A stretch of DNA of 7,610 bases from NCBI GenBank assembly GCA_964532065.1, contig CAZHHG010000109.1, positions 1 to 7,610 of the forward strand, written 5' to 3'. This document shows, one piece after another, positions 1-6,307 of this stretch. The translations under genes and the position numbers were made by a program. Position 1 is the stretch's first letter. Each line of letters starts with the position of its first letter. The DNA comes from DSXH01 sp964532065 (GTDB lineage: Bacteria; Bacteroidota; Ignavibacteria; Ignavibacteriales; Melioribacteraceae). The notes under the pieces were generated by a model. That model searched no databases and had not been told where the DNA came from. It saw only the letters and a list, made by a program, of their open reading frames with translations.

Positions 1-1352
1 CCAATATCAAACTTCCCGGAAACAAAGACGATCTTGCTTATTATTCGATCGGAGAACTTGCCCACCTGATAAAATCGAAGCAGATCACTTCCACTGAACT
101 GACAAAGTTTTTTATCGAACGGCTTAAGAAATACAGCAAGAAACTTTTTAATGTAATTACATTAACAGAAGAACGGGCGATTGCCGAGGCAAAAAAAGCC
201 GACGAAGAGATTGCCGGTGGCAAATACCGAGGATTGCTTCACGGTATCCCGTTCGGAGTAAAAGATCTCCTCTCAACAAAAAAATATAAAACCACCTGGG
301 GTGCCACACCCTACAAAGAACAGTTGATCGACGAGGACGCAACTGTAATTAAGAAACTTAATGAAGCCGGTGCGGTTCTAGCTGCCAAGTTTACGATGGG
401 AGCGCTAGCATGGGGCGATGTCTGGTTCGGAGGTATGACACGTAATCCGTGGGATACAACCCGCGGTTCAAGCGGTTCATCGGCAGGTTCGGCTTCCGCT
501 GTAAGCGCTGGACTTATTCCATTTGCGATCGGAACGGAAACCTGGGGTTCAATTGTCTCGCCATCCACTGTCTGCGGAGTAACAGGATTAAGACCCACTT
601 ACGGCCGGGTAAGCAGAACCGGTGCGATGGCTCTGAGCTGGACTATGGATAAGATCGGTCCAATATGCAGGAACACCGAGGACCTCGCAATTGTATTTAA
701 CACGATTTACGGTGCCGATGGAATCGACCAGACACTCTATGAAGCTCCGTTCAATTATAATCCGAAAGCCGATCTTAAAAAATTAAAGATCGGTTACCTG
801 AAGAATGACTTCGACAAAAAATATCCGTTTCATAATAACGATTCGCTCGCACTTAAGAAACTGGAAGAACTCGGCGCTCAATTAATTCCAGTAGAACTTC
901 CGGACATACCCGTTGGCGATATTTCATTTATCTTATCAGCCGAAGCAGCGGCAGCTTTCGATGAACTTACAAGAAGCAATAAAGACGATCTCCTTGTGCG
1001 TCAGGTTAAAAACGCCTGGCCTAATGTATTCCGCTCGGCGCGGTTTATTCCAGCTGTTGAATACATTAATGCGAACAGGGTCAGGTTTATGCTGATTCAG
1101 GAAATGCAGAAGCTGATGGAAAAAATCGACCTCTACATTTCACCGTCATGGGTCGGAAATAATTTACTATTGACAAATTTAACCGGCCACCCGTCTGTTG
1201 TTCTGCCGAACGGTTTCACTGAGAGAGGGACACCAACCAGCATTACATTCATCGGCAGGCTTTTTGACGAGGGAACAATAATAGCTGTTGCGAAAGCATT
1301 TCAGGACGCGACTGATCATCATAAGAAACATCCCGTGTTAGATAAAAAATAA
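1..1352 (+). CDS. Amidase-signature (AS) family hydrolase, 5'-truncated by the window edge
   Basis: The reading frame is open from the first full codon at position 3 to the TAA at 1350-1352, giving 449 visible residues. The true start is upstream, so the TTG at 234 is an internal codon and not the start. The Ser-cisSer-Lys triad of amidase-signature enzymes can be placed: Lys in GIPFGVKD (codon 261-263), cis-Ser in GSSAGSA (477-479) and the nucleophile Ser in GTETWGSIVSP (549-551). These enzymes hydrolyse amide bonds; the substrate here cannot be told. The blocks TTWGATPYK, ALAWGDVWFGG, GVTGLRPTYGRVSR and ALSWTMDKIGP, and the C-terminal NLLLTNLTGHPSVVLPNGF, match a stand-alone amidase subfamily often mislabelled GatA. 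No gatB or gatC is nearby, and TWGS replaces the usual TGGS, so a role in tRNA amidation is unlikely. Related proteins often carry a signal peptide; that part is off-window. The C-terminus looks complete. The family is certain, the function is not. Confidence 0.93.
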   Translation, partial: NIKLPGNKDDLAYYSIGELAHLIKSKQITSTELTKFFIERLKKYSKKLFNVITLTEERAIAEAKKADEEIAGGKYRGLLHGIPFGVKDLLSTKKYKTTWGATPYKEQLIDEDATVIKKLNEAGAVLAAKFTMGALAWGDVWFGGMTRNPWDTTRGSSGSSAGSASAVSAGLIPFAIGTETWGSIVSPSTVCGVTGLRPTYGRVSRTGAMALSWTMDKIGPICRNTEDLAIVFNTIYGADGIDQTLYEAPFNYNPKADLKKLKIGYLKNDFDKKYPFHNNDSLALKKLEELGAQLIPVELPDIPVGDISFILSAEAAAAFDELTRSNKDDLLVRQVKNAWPNVFRSARFIPAVEYINANRVRFMLIQEMQKLMEKIDLYISPSWVGNNLLLTNLTGHPSVVLPNGFTERGTPTSITFIGRLFDEGTIIAVAKAFQDATDHHKKHPVLDKK

Positions 1353-1627
1353 CGAATTCAGCACGAATTGGACGTCTCCGATATCCGGGAAATGTGCAAA
1401 TGACGGGCTAATTCTTTTTGCCGCAATCACTATAATTTTTTCTCCGGGAACCGATAATGAACTGGAGGGTATTGGATTTTCACAGATGCATCGATTTATC
1501 CTCCGGCTTCGGGGATTACCTTTTTAATTGGAATTCTGAAGCGGGGGTGAGTTGCGCTTAAAACTATTATGAAGAGATTTAATTCGACACTTAAACCATT
1601 ACCAGAAAATTTTATTTAATAAACGAT
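1353..1627. other. Intergenic gap without a convincing gene
   Basis: These 275 bases separate the amidase from the histidine kinase. All frames on the plus strand are broken by stops into short pieces, and none has a good start with a ribosome binding site. The stretch contains one notable inverted repeat (1462-1506) and, close to the kinase, an AT-rich leader without a clear Shine-Dalgarno. It probably holds the end of the amidase transcript and the promoter of the kinase, but I can place neither firmly. A TACCTTTT at 1517-1524 resembles the Bacteroidota TAnnTTTG box in 7 of 8 positions, without a good upstream -33 element. Confidence 0.6.
1462..1506 (+). terminator. Long-stem hairpin in the amidase-kinase gap, possible terminator or leader structure
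   Basis: CTGGAGGGTA (1462-1471) can pair with TATCCTCCGG (1497-1506) over 10 bp with two G-U pairs, enclosing a 25-nt loop that itself contains the 8-nt palindrome GATGCATC (1485-1492). A competing small stem uses 1500-1505 with 1510-1514. A run of five T starts at 1521, too far from the long stem for a classical intrinsic terminator but closer to the small one. It could end the amidase transcript or be an RNA structure in the kinase leader. The pairing is read directly; the function is a guess. Confidence 0.25.
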
Positions 1628-3832
1628 TTGAATGACAGGCTCCTAAATATTGAAATATCCCCGGAAACAAAGATCAGCAGGATCTCTTTGTCTTTCCAGG
1701 ACGGAATGATAGAGAGAGAATATCAGAATTACTATTTCATAGATTCATTAATTTCATTCCGTGTTGCTCTTATCGTTGTAGCATTTCTTTACGGAATATT
1801 CGGCATGCTTGATGTAGCCGTAGCCTACGAACATAAAAATTTCTTTTTCCTAATCCGGTTTGTAATCGTAATCCCATATCTGATAATTGTATTTATACTC
1901 TCCTTTTTTTCTTTTTTCAAAAGAATCTGGCAGGCGCTTTTATTCATTTCATTCATTCTCGGAGGTTCGGGAATAATTCTTATGATAATAAGAATGCCCG
2001 AAAATGTAACTTACTATGCGGGACTTATGCTTGTGTTTTCGGCCGGATATTTCTTCGTAAAGTTGAGATTTTTCCTGGCCACTATGGCCGGGTGGATAAC
2101 GCTAGCGATTTTCCTTTTTGCTGTTGCATTTTATTCCGGGATTCCCAAAAATCTGATAATTGCATATACTTTCTTCTACATTTCCGCCAATGTAATCAGC
2201 ATGTTTGCCGCGTATTCGATTGAATATTTCAACCGCCGCAATTTCATCCTAACAAATCAATTGAATCAGAAAAAAATAGAGCTGGAGGAGATTAACAAAA
2301 ATCTCGAATCACTTGTAAAATCCCGGACACTTCAATTAGCCACAAGTGAAAAAAAATTCAGAACACTTGTAGAAAAAGCGAGCGACATAATTTTTTCCAT
2401 TACGGCAGAAGGAATATTTACATATGTATCCCCTAACTGGAAAGAGATTCTGGGCCATGAGAAACACAACATACAGGGCCTTCCGTTTCTTGAGTTTATT
2501 CATCCGGATGATGTAAACAGATTTTCCGATTATATGCGCATGGTTATTGAAGGCGACAAATCTAATACATACGGGGAACACCGGATCAGGCATCAAAACG
2601 GTGAATGGCAATGGCATATTACAAGTTTAACTCCGCAGTCGAACCTCGCTGGAGAAGTTGAATCGTTCATCGGAATAACACGGGATATAAGCGAACGCAA
2701 AAAGGCGGAAAACGCCGTTATTAAAAGTCAGAGATTGAGTGCCATCGGCGAAATGGCCAGTGCGGTTGCTCACGATTTTAATAATTCGCTTCAGGTGATT
2801 TTCAGTAATCTCGATATAGTTCTGTTAGATAAAAATCTTCCCGGACAGATAAGAGATTACCTGGAGACTGTAAAGACATCGGCTTCAGACGCATCCGCAA
2901 GAGTCCAGTTACTGCAGCGGTTCTCCGGAAAGAAGCAGAGTTCTTCGGGTTATACGAAAATTGCCCTTAATAAAATTGTAGAAGATGTAATCGTTCAGGC
3001 ACGTCCTCTCTGGAAAGACAAACAGGAGGAAAAGGGGAAAGAAATTAACGTCGTCAGAAAATTTGAAGATATTCTTCCAGTCCTTGGAAATGACGGTGAA
3101 TTAAGATCTGTGATTTACAATCTTTTTAAGAACAGTATTGAAGCAATGCCCGGCGGAGGAACAATCGAATTTAAAACCGGAATGATAGAGGAAAATGTTT
3201 ATGTCGAAATTTCAGATACCGGGATTGGAATGGATGAAGAGACCAAGACAAGAGTATTTCAACCGTTCTTTACCACAAAAGGATTCGAGATAGGAAGAGG
3301 ACTCGGACTGAGCGGTTCTTATTCAATAATACAGGAGCATAAGGGAGAATTGACAATTCTTAATTCGGCTCCGGGCCGGGGAACCTCCTTCAGAATTTCA
3401 CTCCCGGCTGTAAGTAATGAACTCGAAAGTAGCGACAATAATTTTATAAGCGAATTCACCGGTTCAGCAAAAGTCCTGTGGGTGGATGATGAACCGATGA
3501 TAAGGGAAATTGCTTCCGAGCTGCTCGAAGCACTCGGGCATAGATCGGTGATGGCCTCGAGCGGAATGGAAGCCCTCGAGATTCTTGATAAAGAAGAATT
3601 CGATCTTGTTATAACAGATATCGGTATGCCGAAAATGAGCGGATGGCAGCTAATCGAAAAAATCAACGAAAAATTCGACGGTAAATTGAAAATAGCCGCT
3701 CTAACGGGCTGGGGCAATCAGTTTGATGATGAGGAGAAGATCCAGCACAAAATCGATTTTATACTGACTAAACCGATTAAAATCGGCGAGTTAAAATCGC
3801 TAATTGATAAATCAATGCAACTGATCAAATAA
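1628..3832 (+). CDS. Membrane-bound hybrid sensor histidine kinase (PAS-HisKA-HATPase-receiver)
   Basis: This 734-residue protein should sense a signal at or in the membrane, autophosphorylate on His and pass the phosphate to its own receiver. In order: about six hydrophobic segments (roughly 40-62, 72-97, 100-122, 128-148, 151-171, 174-197); a charged coiled-coil linker (about 205-245); a PAS domain (about 246-357, ending in GITRDISERKKAE); HisKA with H382 in AHDFNNSLQ; HATPase with N box NLFKNSIEAM (N502), G1 DTGIG (530-534), F box FQPFFTTK and G2 GRGLGL; and a receiver (about 614-734) with D620/D621, phospho-acceptor D664 in ITDIGMP, T693 and K715. All catalytic residues are present. No Hpt or DNA-binding response regulator lies beside it, so its output is unknown. 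The start is uncertain: TTG at 1628 has no clear Shine-Dalgarno, while ATG at 1706 (residue 27) follows AGGA by 4 nt. The upstream in-frame stop is at 1592-1594. The membrane region matches no sensor family I can name. Confidence 0.95.
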   Translation: MNDRLLNIEISPETKISRISLSFQDGMIEREYQNYYFIDSLISFRVALIVVAFLYGIFGMLDVAVAYEHKNFFFLIRFVIVIPYLIIVFILSFFSFFKRIWQALLFISFILGGSGIILMIIRMPENVTYYAGLMLVFSAGYFFVKLRFFLATMAGWITLAIFLFAVAFYSGIPKNLIIAYTFFYISANVISMFAAYSIEYFNRRNFILTNQLNQKKIELEEINKNLESLVKSRTLQLATSEKKFRTLVEKASDIIFSITAEGIFTYVSPNWKEILGHEKHNIQGLPFLEFIHPDDVNRFSDYMRMVIEGDKSNTYGEHRIRHQNGEWQWHITSLTPQSNLAGEVESFIGITRDISERKKAENAVIKSQRLSAIGEMASAVAHDFNNSLQVIFSNLDIVLLDKNLPGQIRDYLETVKTSASDASARVQLLQRFSGKKQSSSGYTKIALNKIVEDVIVQARPLWKDKQEEKGKEINVVRKFEDILPVLGNDGELRSVIYNLFKNSIEAMPGGGTIEFKTGMIEENVYVEISDTGIGMDEETKTRVFQPFFTTKGFEIGRGLGLSGSYSIIQEHKGELTILNSAPGRGTSFRISLPAVSNELESSDNNFISEFTGSAKVLWVDDEPMIREIASELLEALGHRSVMASSGMEALEILDKEEFDLVITDIGMPKMSGWQLIEKINEKFDGKLKIAALTGWGNQFDDEEKIQHKIDFILTKPIKIGELKSLIDKSMQLIK

Positions 3833-3965
3833 ATTACTCCTTAAAATAAATTCCGGATTCCCGGGCTGTCCATAGTCTTATTTCAATCCTTATTTTTTTT
3901 CTTGAATTAGTCCTTCTTATAACTTAACATTATAACGAATCTCTTAAAACTATTAAGGAGGATTA
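3833..3965. promoter_or_regulatory. Gap with T-tract, possible promoter and strong RBS before the CBS gene
   Basis: After the kinase stop, GGATT (3855-3859) could pair with AATCC (3885-3889) just before TTATTTTTTTT (T8 at 3893-3900). That is a weak stem with a 25-nt loop but a good U-tract, so a poor or partial terminator. A TTGAAT at 3902-3907 spaced 17 nt from TAACAT (3925-3930) resembles a sigma70-type promoter, though TATAAC also occurs nearby in this AT-rich stretch. A strong Shine-Dalgarno AAGGAGG lies at 3955-3961, 4 nt before the ATG at 3966. The ribosome binding site is convincing; the promoter and terminator are tentative. Confidence 0.35.
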
Positions 3966-4394
3966 ATGAGATCATTGAAGGATATAATTTACTCGAAGGG
4001 ATTATACACGGTTCGCAGCGGTTCAAAAATAATAGATGTTGTAAAATATATGGCCAAGCATAATATCGGACTTGTACCAGTTCTCGCCGGCGACGGGAAA
4101 TTACTTGGTGTCTTTTCGGAAAGGGATCTAGTAAGGCGGGTTATTTCCAACGGCCTCGATCTTCATACTTCTGTTGTAGATAGTGTTATGACAAAAGAGC
4201 TTGTTATAGCAAACATAAATGAGTCGCATCAGGAATGCCTTAAAAAGATGAAAGACAAAAAAATCAGGCATATTTTAGTAATCGAAAATGAAAAACTTGA
4301 GGGAATCATCTCTTTGAGAGATCTCCTTGAAATTGATTTGCAGGTCCAGCAGGAAACAATTGAAGTACTTCACAATTATATATATGCGAAATAG
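3966..4394 (+). CDS. Two-CBS-domain protein
   Basis: This 142-residue soluble protein is almost entirely a tandem CBS pair (Bateman module): CBS1 at about 7-63 and CBS2 at about 72-125, with a short charged helix at the C-terminus. Such modules bind adenine nucleotides (AMP, ADP, ATP) or related ligands and regulate partners according to energy state. The typical S/T-x-x-D ligand motifs are present in both halves (SERD at 51-54 and SLRD at 116-119), so nucleotide binding is plausible. There is no attached catalytic, transporter or DNA-binding domain, so any effect must be on a separate partner. The start at ATG 3966 is set by the AAGGAGG at 3955-3961. The next gene begins 3 nt after the TAG stop, so the two are very likely co-transcribed and translationally coupled, which makes the DUF2721 membrane protein a candidate partner. 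That link is inference. Confidence 0.93.
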   Translation: MRSLKDIIYSKGLYTVRSGSKIIDVVKYMAKHNIGLVPVLAGDGKLLGVFSERDLVRRVISNGLDLHTSVVDSVMTKELVIANINESHQECLKKMKDKKIRHILVIENEKLEGIISLRDLLEIDLQVQQETIEVLHNYIYAK

Positions 4395-4397
4395 AAA

Positions 4398-4889
4398 ATG
4401 GAAAATTTATTTTCAGGTCAGCTCGACGCCGTAAGCATAATCCAGTTAATGCTTGCACCGGCGGTAATGATAAGTGCATGCGGTCTTCTTCTATTAGGTA
4501 TGAACAATAGGTATTCGCTCGTTGTTAACAGAATCCGTTTACTGAATGAAGAGAAGAGGCGTATACTCATTAAAGTTGGAGAGAAGCCTCCGACAACCGA
4601 TGAAAACATCCGCCTTGAGAGTATTGCAAAGCAGATTTCATTCCTTGTATTCAGGGTTAAGCTTGTAAGGAATTCGGTTCTTTGTTACGCTTCAGCTGTG
4701 GGTCTGTTCGTTTTAACTTCCCTGCTTTTGGGTGTGTCCTCTTTCATGCCGATTTTCAAGCTGAACTATTTTATAATCGCGACATTTCTTCTCGGAATGA
4801 TTTCGGTTCTAACCGGTGTGATCTTTGCTGGATTCGAAACAAAAAAAGGTTATGATATTATAAAATTTGAAGTCAGCGCACATGACTGA
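4398..4889 (+). CDS. DUF2721 family membrane protein
   Basis: This 163-residue protein has three hydrophobic segments (about 14-34, 93-114 and 122-147), with a positively charged, probably cytoplasmic stretch (about 37-92) between the first and second. The N-terminal block with LAPAVMISACGLLLLGMNNR followed by NRIRLLNEE is the hallmark I associate with DUF2721, a widespread inner-membrane family of unknown function; length and topology fit. No catalytic motif, cofactor site or signal peptide is visible. The ATG lies 3 nt after the CBS gene stop without a Shine-Dalgarno of its own, which suggests translation depends on ribosomes finishing the CBS gene. Its own TGA overlaps the start of aat. 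Function unknown. The assignment is from sequence pattern recognition and has not been tested by a profile search. Confidence 0.85.
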   Translation: MENLFSGQLDAVSIIQLMLAPAVMISACGLLLLGMNNRYSLVVNRIRLLNEEKRRILIKVGEKPPTTDENIRLESIAKQISFLVFRVKLVRNSVLCYASAVGLFVLTSLLLGVSSFMPIFKLNYFIIATFLLGMISVLTGVIFAGFETKKGYDIIKFEVSAHD

Positions 4890-5484
4890 TAATCAGTACT
4901 TATCGAAGAAAGACCTTCTCGATCCGGCTAATATGATTTTTCTCTATTCGCGGGGTGCGTTCCCGATGGCCGATCCCTCCGGCGAAATTGAATGGTACAT
5001 GCCGCAGATACGGACAATTATTCCTCTAAACAGATTCAACATTCCACGTTCATTGAAAAAAATTCTTGAACTGGGTCAATTTGAATTCAGGTACGATACA
5101 CTTACACTCGAAGTAATCAGGAATTGCGCGGAACGTGAATCAACCTGGATATCAGAAGAACTAATCGATGCATACAAAGGATTATATAACGCAGGACATT
5201 TACATTCGGTTGAAGTCATGCTAAACAATCAGCTTGTAGGCGGACTTTACGGTGTAACATACCGCGGGGCATTTTTCGGGGAATCGATGTTCTCAAGAGA
5301 ATCCCAGGCATCCAAATGCGCGCTTGTTAAGCTTGTTGAAAGACTTAATGAAAAAGGTTTTATACTTCTAGATGTACAGTACCAGACAGATCACCTTAAA
5401 ATGTTCGGTGCGGAAGAGATCCCTTTAGAGGAATTCAACCGGTTTCTGAACGAATCTTACAAAATCAATCCTAGTTTTTCCTGA
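4882..5484 (+). CDS. aat: Leucyl/phenylalanyl-tRNA--protein transferase
   Basis: Aat transfers Leu or Phe from its aminoacyl-tRNA to the N-terminus of proteins starting with Lys or Arg in the cytoplasm, marking them for ClpS/ClpAP (the bacterial N-degron pathway). The 200 residues carry the family's signature blocks in order: YSRGAFPMADP near the N-terminus, IEWYMPQIRTIIPL, a TWI segment, AYKGLYNAGHLHSVEV, VGGLYGVTYRGAFFGESMFS, ASKCALVKLVERL and LLDVQYQTDHLKMFGA. It is somewhat shorter than the roughly 230-residue E. coli enzyme, lacking some N-terminal sequence, as many homologues do. I chose ATG 4882, which overlaps the DUF2721 stop (TGA 4887-4889) by 8 nt; an in-frame TTG at 4867 would add five residues. 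The overlap suggests translational coupling to the upstream membrane gene. No clpS or clpA is in the window. Recognition is strong. Confidence 0.95.
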   Translation: MTDNQYLSKKDLLDPANMIFLYSRGAFPMADPSGEIEWYMPQIRTIIPLNRFNIPRSLKKILELGQFEFRYDTLTLEVIRNCAERESTWISEELIDAYKGLYNAGHLHSVEVMLNNQLVGGLYGVTYRGAFFGESMFSRESQASKCALVKLVERLNEKGFILLDVQYQTDHLKMFGAEEIPLEEFNRFLNESYKINPSFS

Positions 5485-5494
5485 ATTAATAGAC

Positions 5495-5524
5495 TTCTAA
5501 GACATTAAAAAATTGTTATATTTG
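5495..5524 (+). promoter_or_regulatory. Putative Bacteroidota-type promoter for the beta-barrel gene
   Basis: TATATTTG at 5517-5524 matches the TAnnTTTG -7 element of the Bacteroidota primary sigma factor exactly. The matching -33 element is weak (TTCT at 5495-5498, about 18 nt upstream). It lies in the 92-base gap after aat and would give a leader of roughly 45 nt, with AGAGGG (5567-5572) as ribosome binding site before ATG 5577. The box is seen directly; promoter activity is inferred. Confidence 0.45.
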
Positions 5525-5576
5525 CCGGTAAAATTGAAGTATTTCAATCAGAAATCTCAACCTTTCAGAGGGTAAA

Positions 5577-6260
5577 ATGAAAAAGATTTATAGCGCTGTT
5601 TTGATTTCATTCCTTTTTATTTCTGTTAATTACGGCCAGACATTCGGCGGAAGTTTAATGCTCGGATCACCTCAGGGTGATTTTAGAACAAATGTCGATC
5701 GGCTTGGATACGGTATTCAGGTTCATGGAACTTTATGGTCGCCAAGCAATGAAAGACCTTTCACTGTCGGTTTGAATCTAGGTTATATGGTATACGGCGA
5801 AATTTCCGAACGGAGACCTTTAAGCAACACGATTCCTGATGTGATGGTGGAAGTGAACCGAACCAATAACCTGGCAAATCTCCATCTCCTCTTACAGATC
5901 TCCCCGTTTACGGGTACCGTCCGGCCTTACATTGAAGGCCTGTTCGGAGGTGCATACATATTTACAACATCCGAAGTTAAGAGTGAGAGCACTCAGATTA
6001 CATTCGCCGAATCAACAAACTGGGACGATTTCACATGGAGTTACGGAGCCGGAGCCGGATTGCTTCTACTGATTTCCAAAGATATGGCAGAAGTAAAAAA
6101 CCTCTATCTTGATATCAAAGCAAGATACGTCTATGGATCGGAAGCCCAGTATCTCACAGAGGATGATATAACTATCAACAACAACCGGATTATCTATTCA
6201 CCGAGGAGATCTAAAACAGATCTTCTGTCATTCCACATTGGTGTGGTGGCATATTTTTAA
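5577..6260 (+). CDS. Secreted outer-membrane beta-barrel protein, function unknown
   Basis: The 227-residue product starts with a classic signal peptide: MKKIY, then a hydrophobic core (about 6-17), with cleavage probably near residues 19-21 (SVNYGQ). The rest is made of alternating amphipathic strands rich in Gly, Tyr and Phe, such as GGSLMLG, YGIQVHGTLW, FTVGLNLGYMVYG, VRPYIEGLFGGAYIF, WSYGAGAGLLLL, LYLDIKARYVYG and the final LLSFHIGVVAYF, which ends in Phe as the C-terminal signal of Bam-assembled barrels does. The layout suits a small barrel of about eight strands of the OmpA/OmpW/OMP_b-brl type. There is no OmpA peptidoglycan-binding domain. AGAGGG at 5567-5572 supports ATG 5577. The ligand or role cannot be deduced. 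It lies 47 nt upstream of the aldolase gene, probably by chance or shared transcription rather than pathway logic. Confidence 0.85.
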   Translation: MKKIYSAVLISFLFISVNYGQTFGGSLMLGSPQGDFRTNVDRLGYGIQVHGTLWSPSNERPFTVGLNLGYMVYGEISERRPLSNTIPDVMVEVNRTNNLANLHLLLQISPFTGTVRPYIEGLFGGAYIFTTSEVKSESTQITFAESTNWDDFTWSYGAGAGLLLLISKDMAEVKNLYLDIKARYVYGSEAQYLTEDDITINNNRIIYSPRRSKTDLLSFHIGVVAYF

Positions 6261-6307
6261 ACAGATCACTTCATAAATTTTTCATTAATTAAATATCGGT
6301 AGGAAAT

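Noticed and set aside
1..1352. Annotation of the amidase as GatA (Glu-tRNA(Gln) amidotransferase subunit A)
   Set aside because: No gatB or gatC is adjacent and the nucleophile loop departs from the GatA consensus; a stand-alone amidase is better supported.
1486..1527. 13-codon ATG frame after GGAGGG at 1464-1469
   Set aside because: The spacing of 16 nt is too long and the frame is in the loop and stem of the hairpin; chance is the better explanation.
1569..1619. 16-codon ATG frame ending just before the kinase start, considered as a leader peptide
   Set aside because: No Shine-Dalgarno, no codon run suggesting attenuation, and no terminator-antiterminator pair nearby.
3319..3717. 132-codon open frame on the minus strand inside the kinase gene
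   Set aside because: It lies wholly opposite the HATPase and receiver coding sequence, is Ser/Leu/Ile-rich without recognisable motifs, and the plus-strand frame has all catalytic motifs intact.
4867..4881. TTG at 4867 as start of aat
   Set aside because: ATG 4882 is in frame, overlaps the upstream stop in a typical coupling arrangement, and the extra five residues are not part of the family signature.
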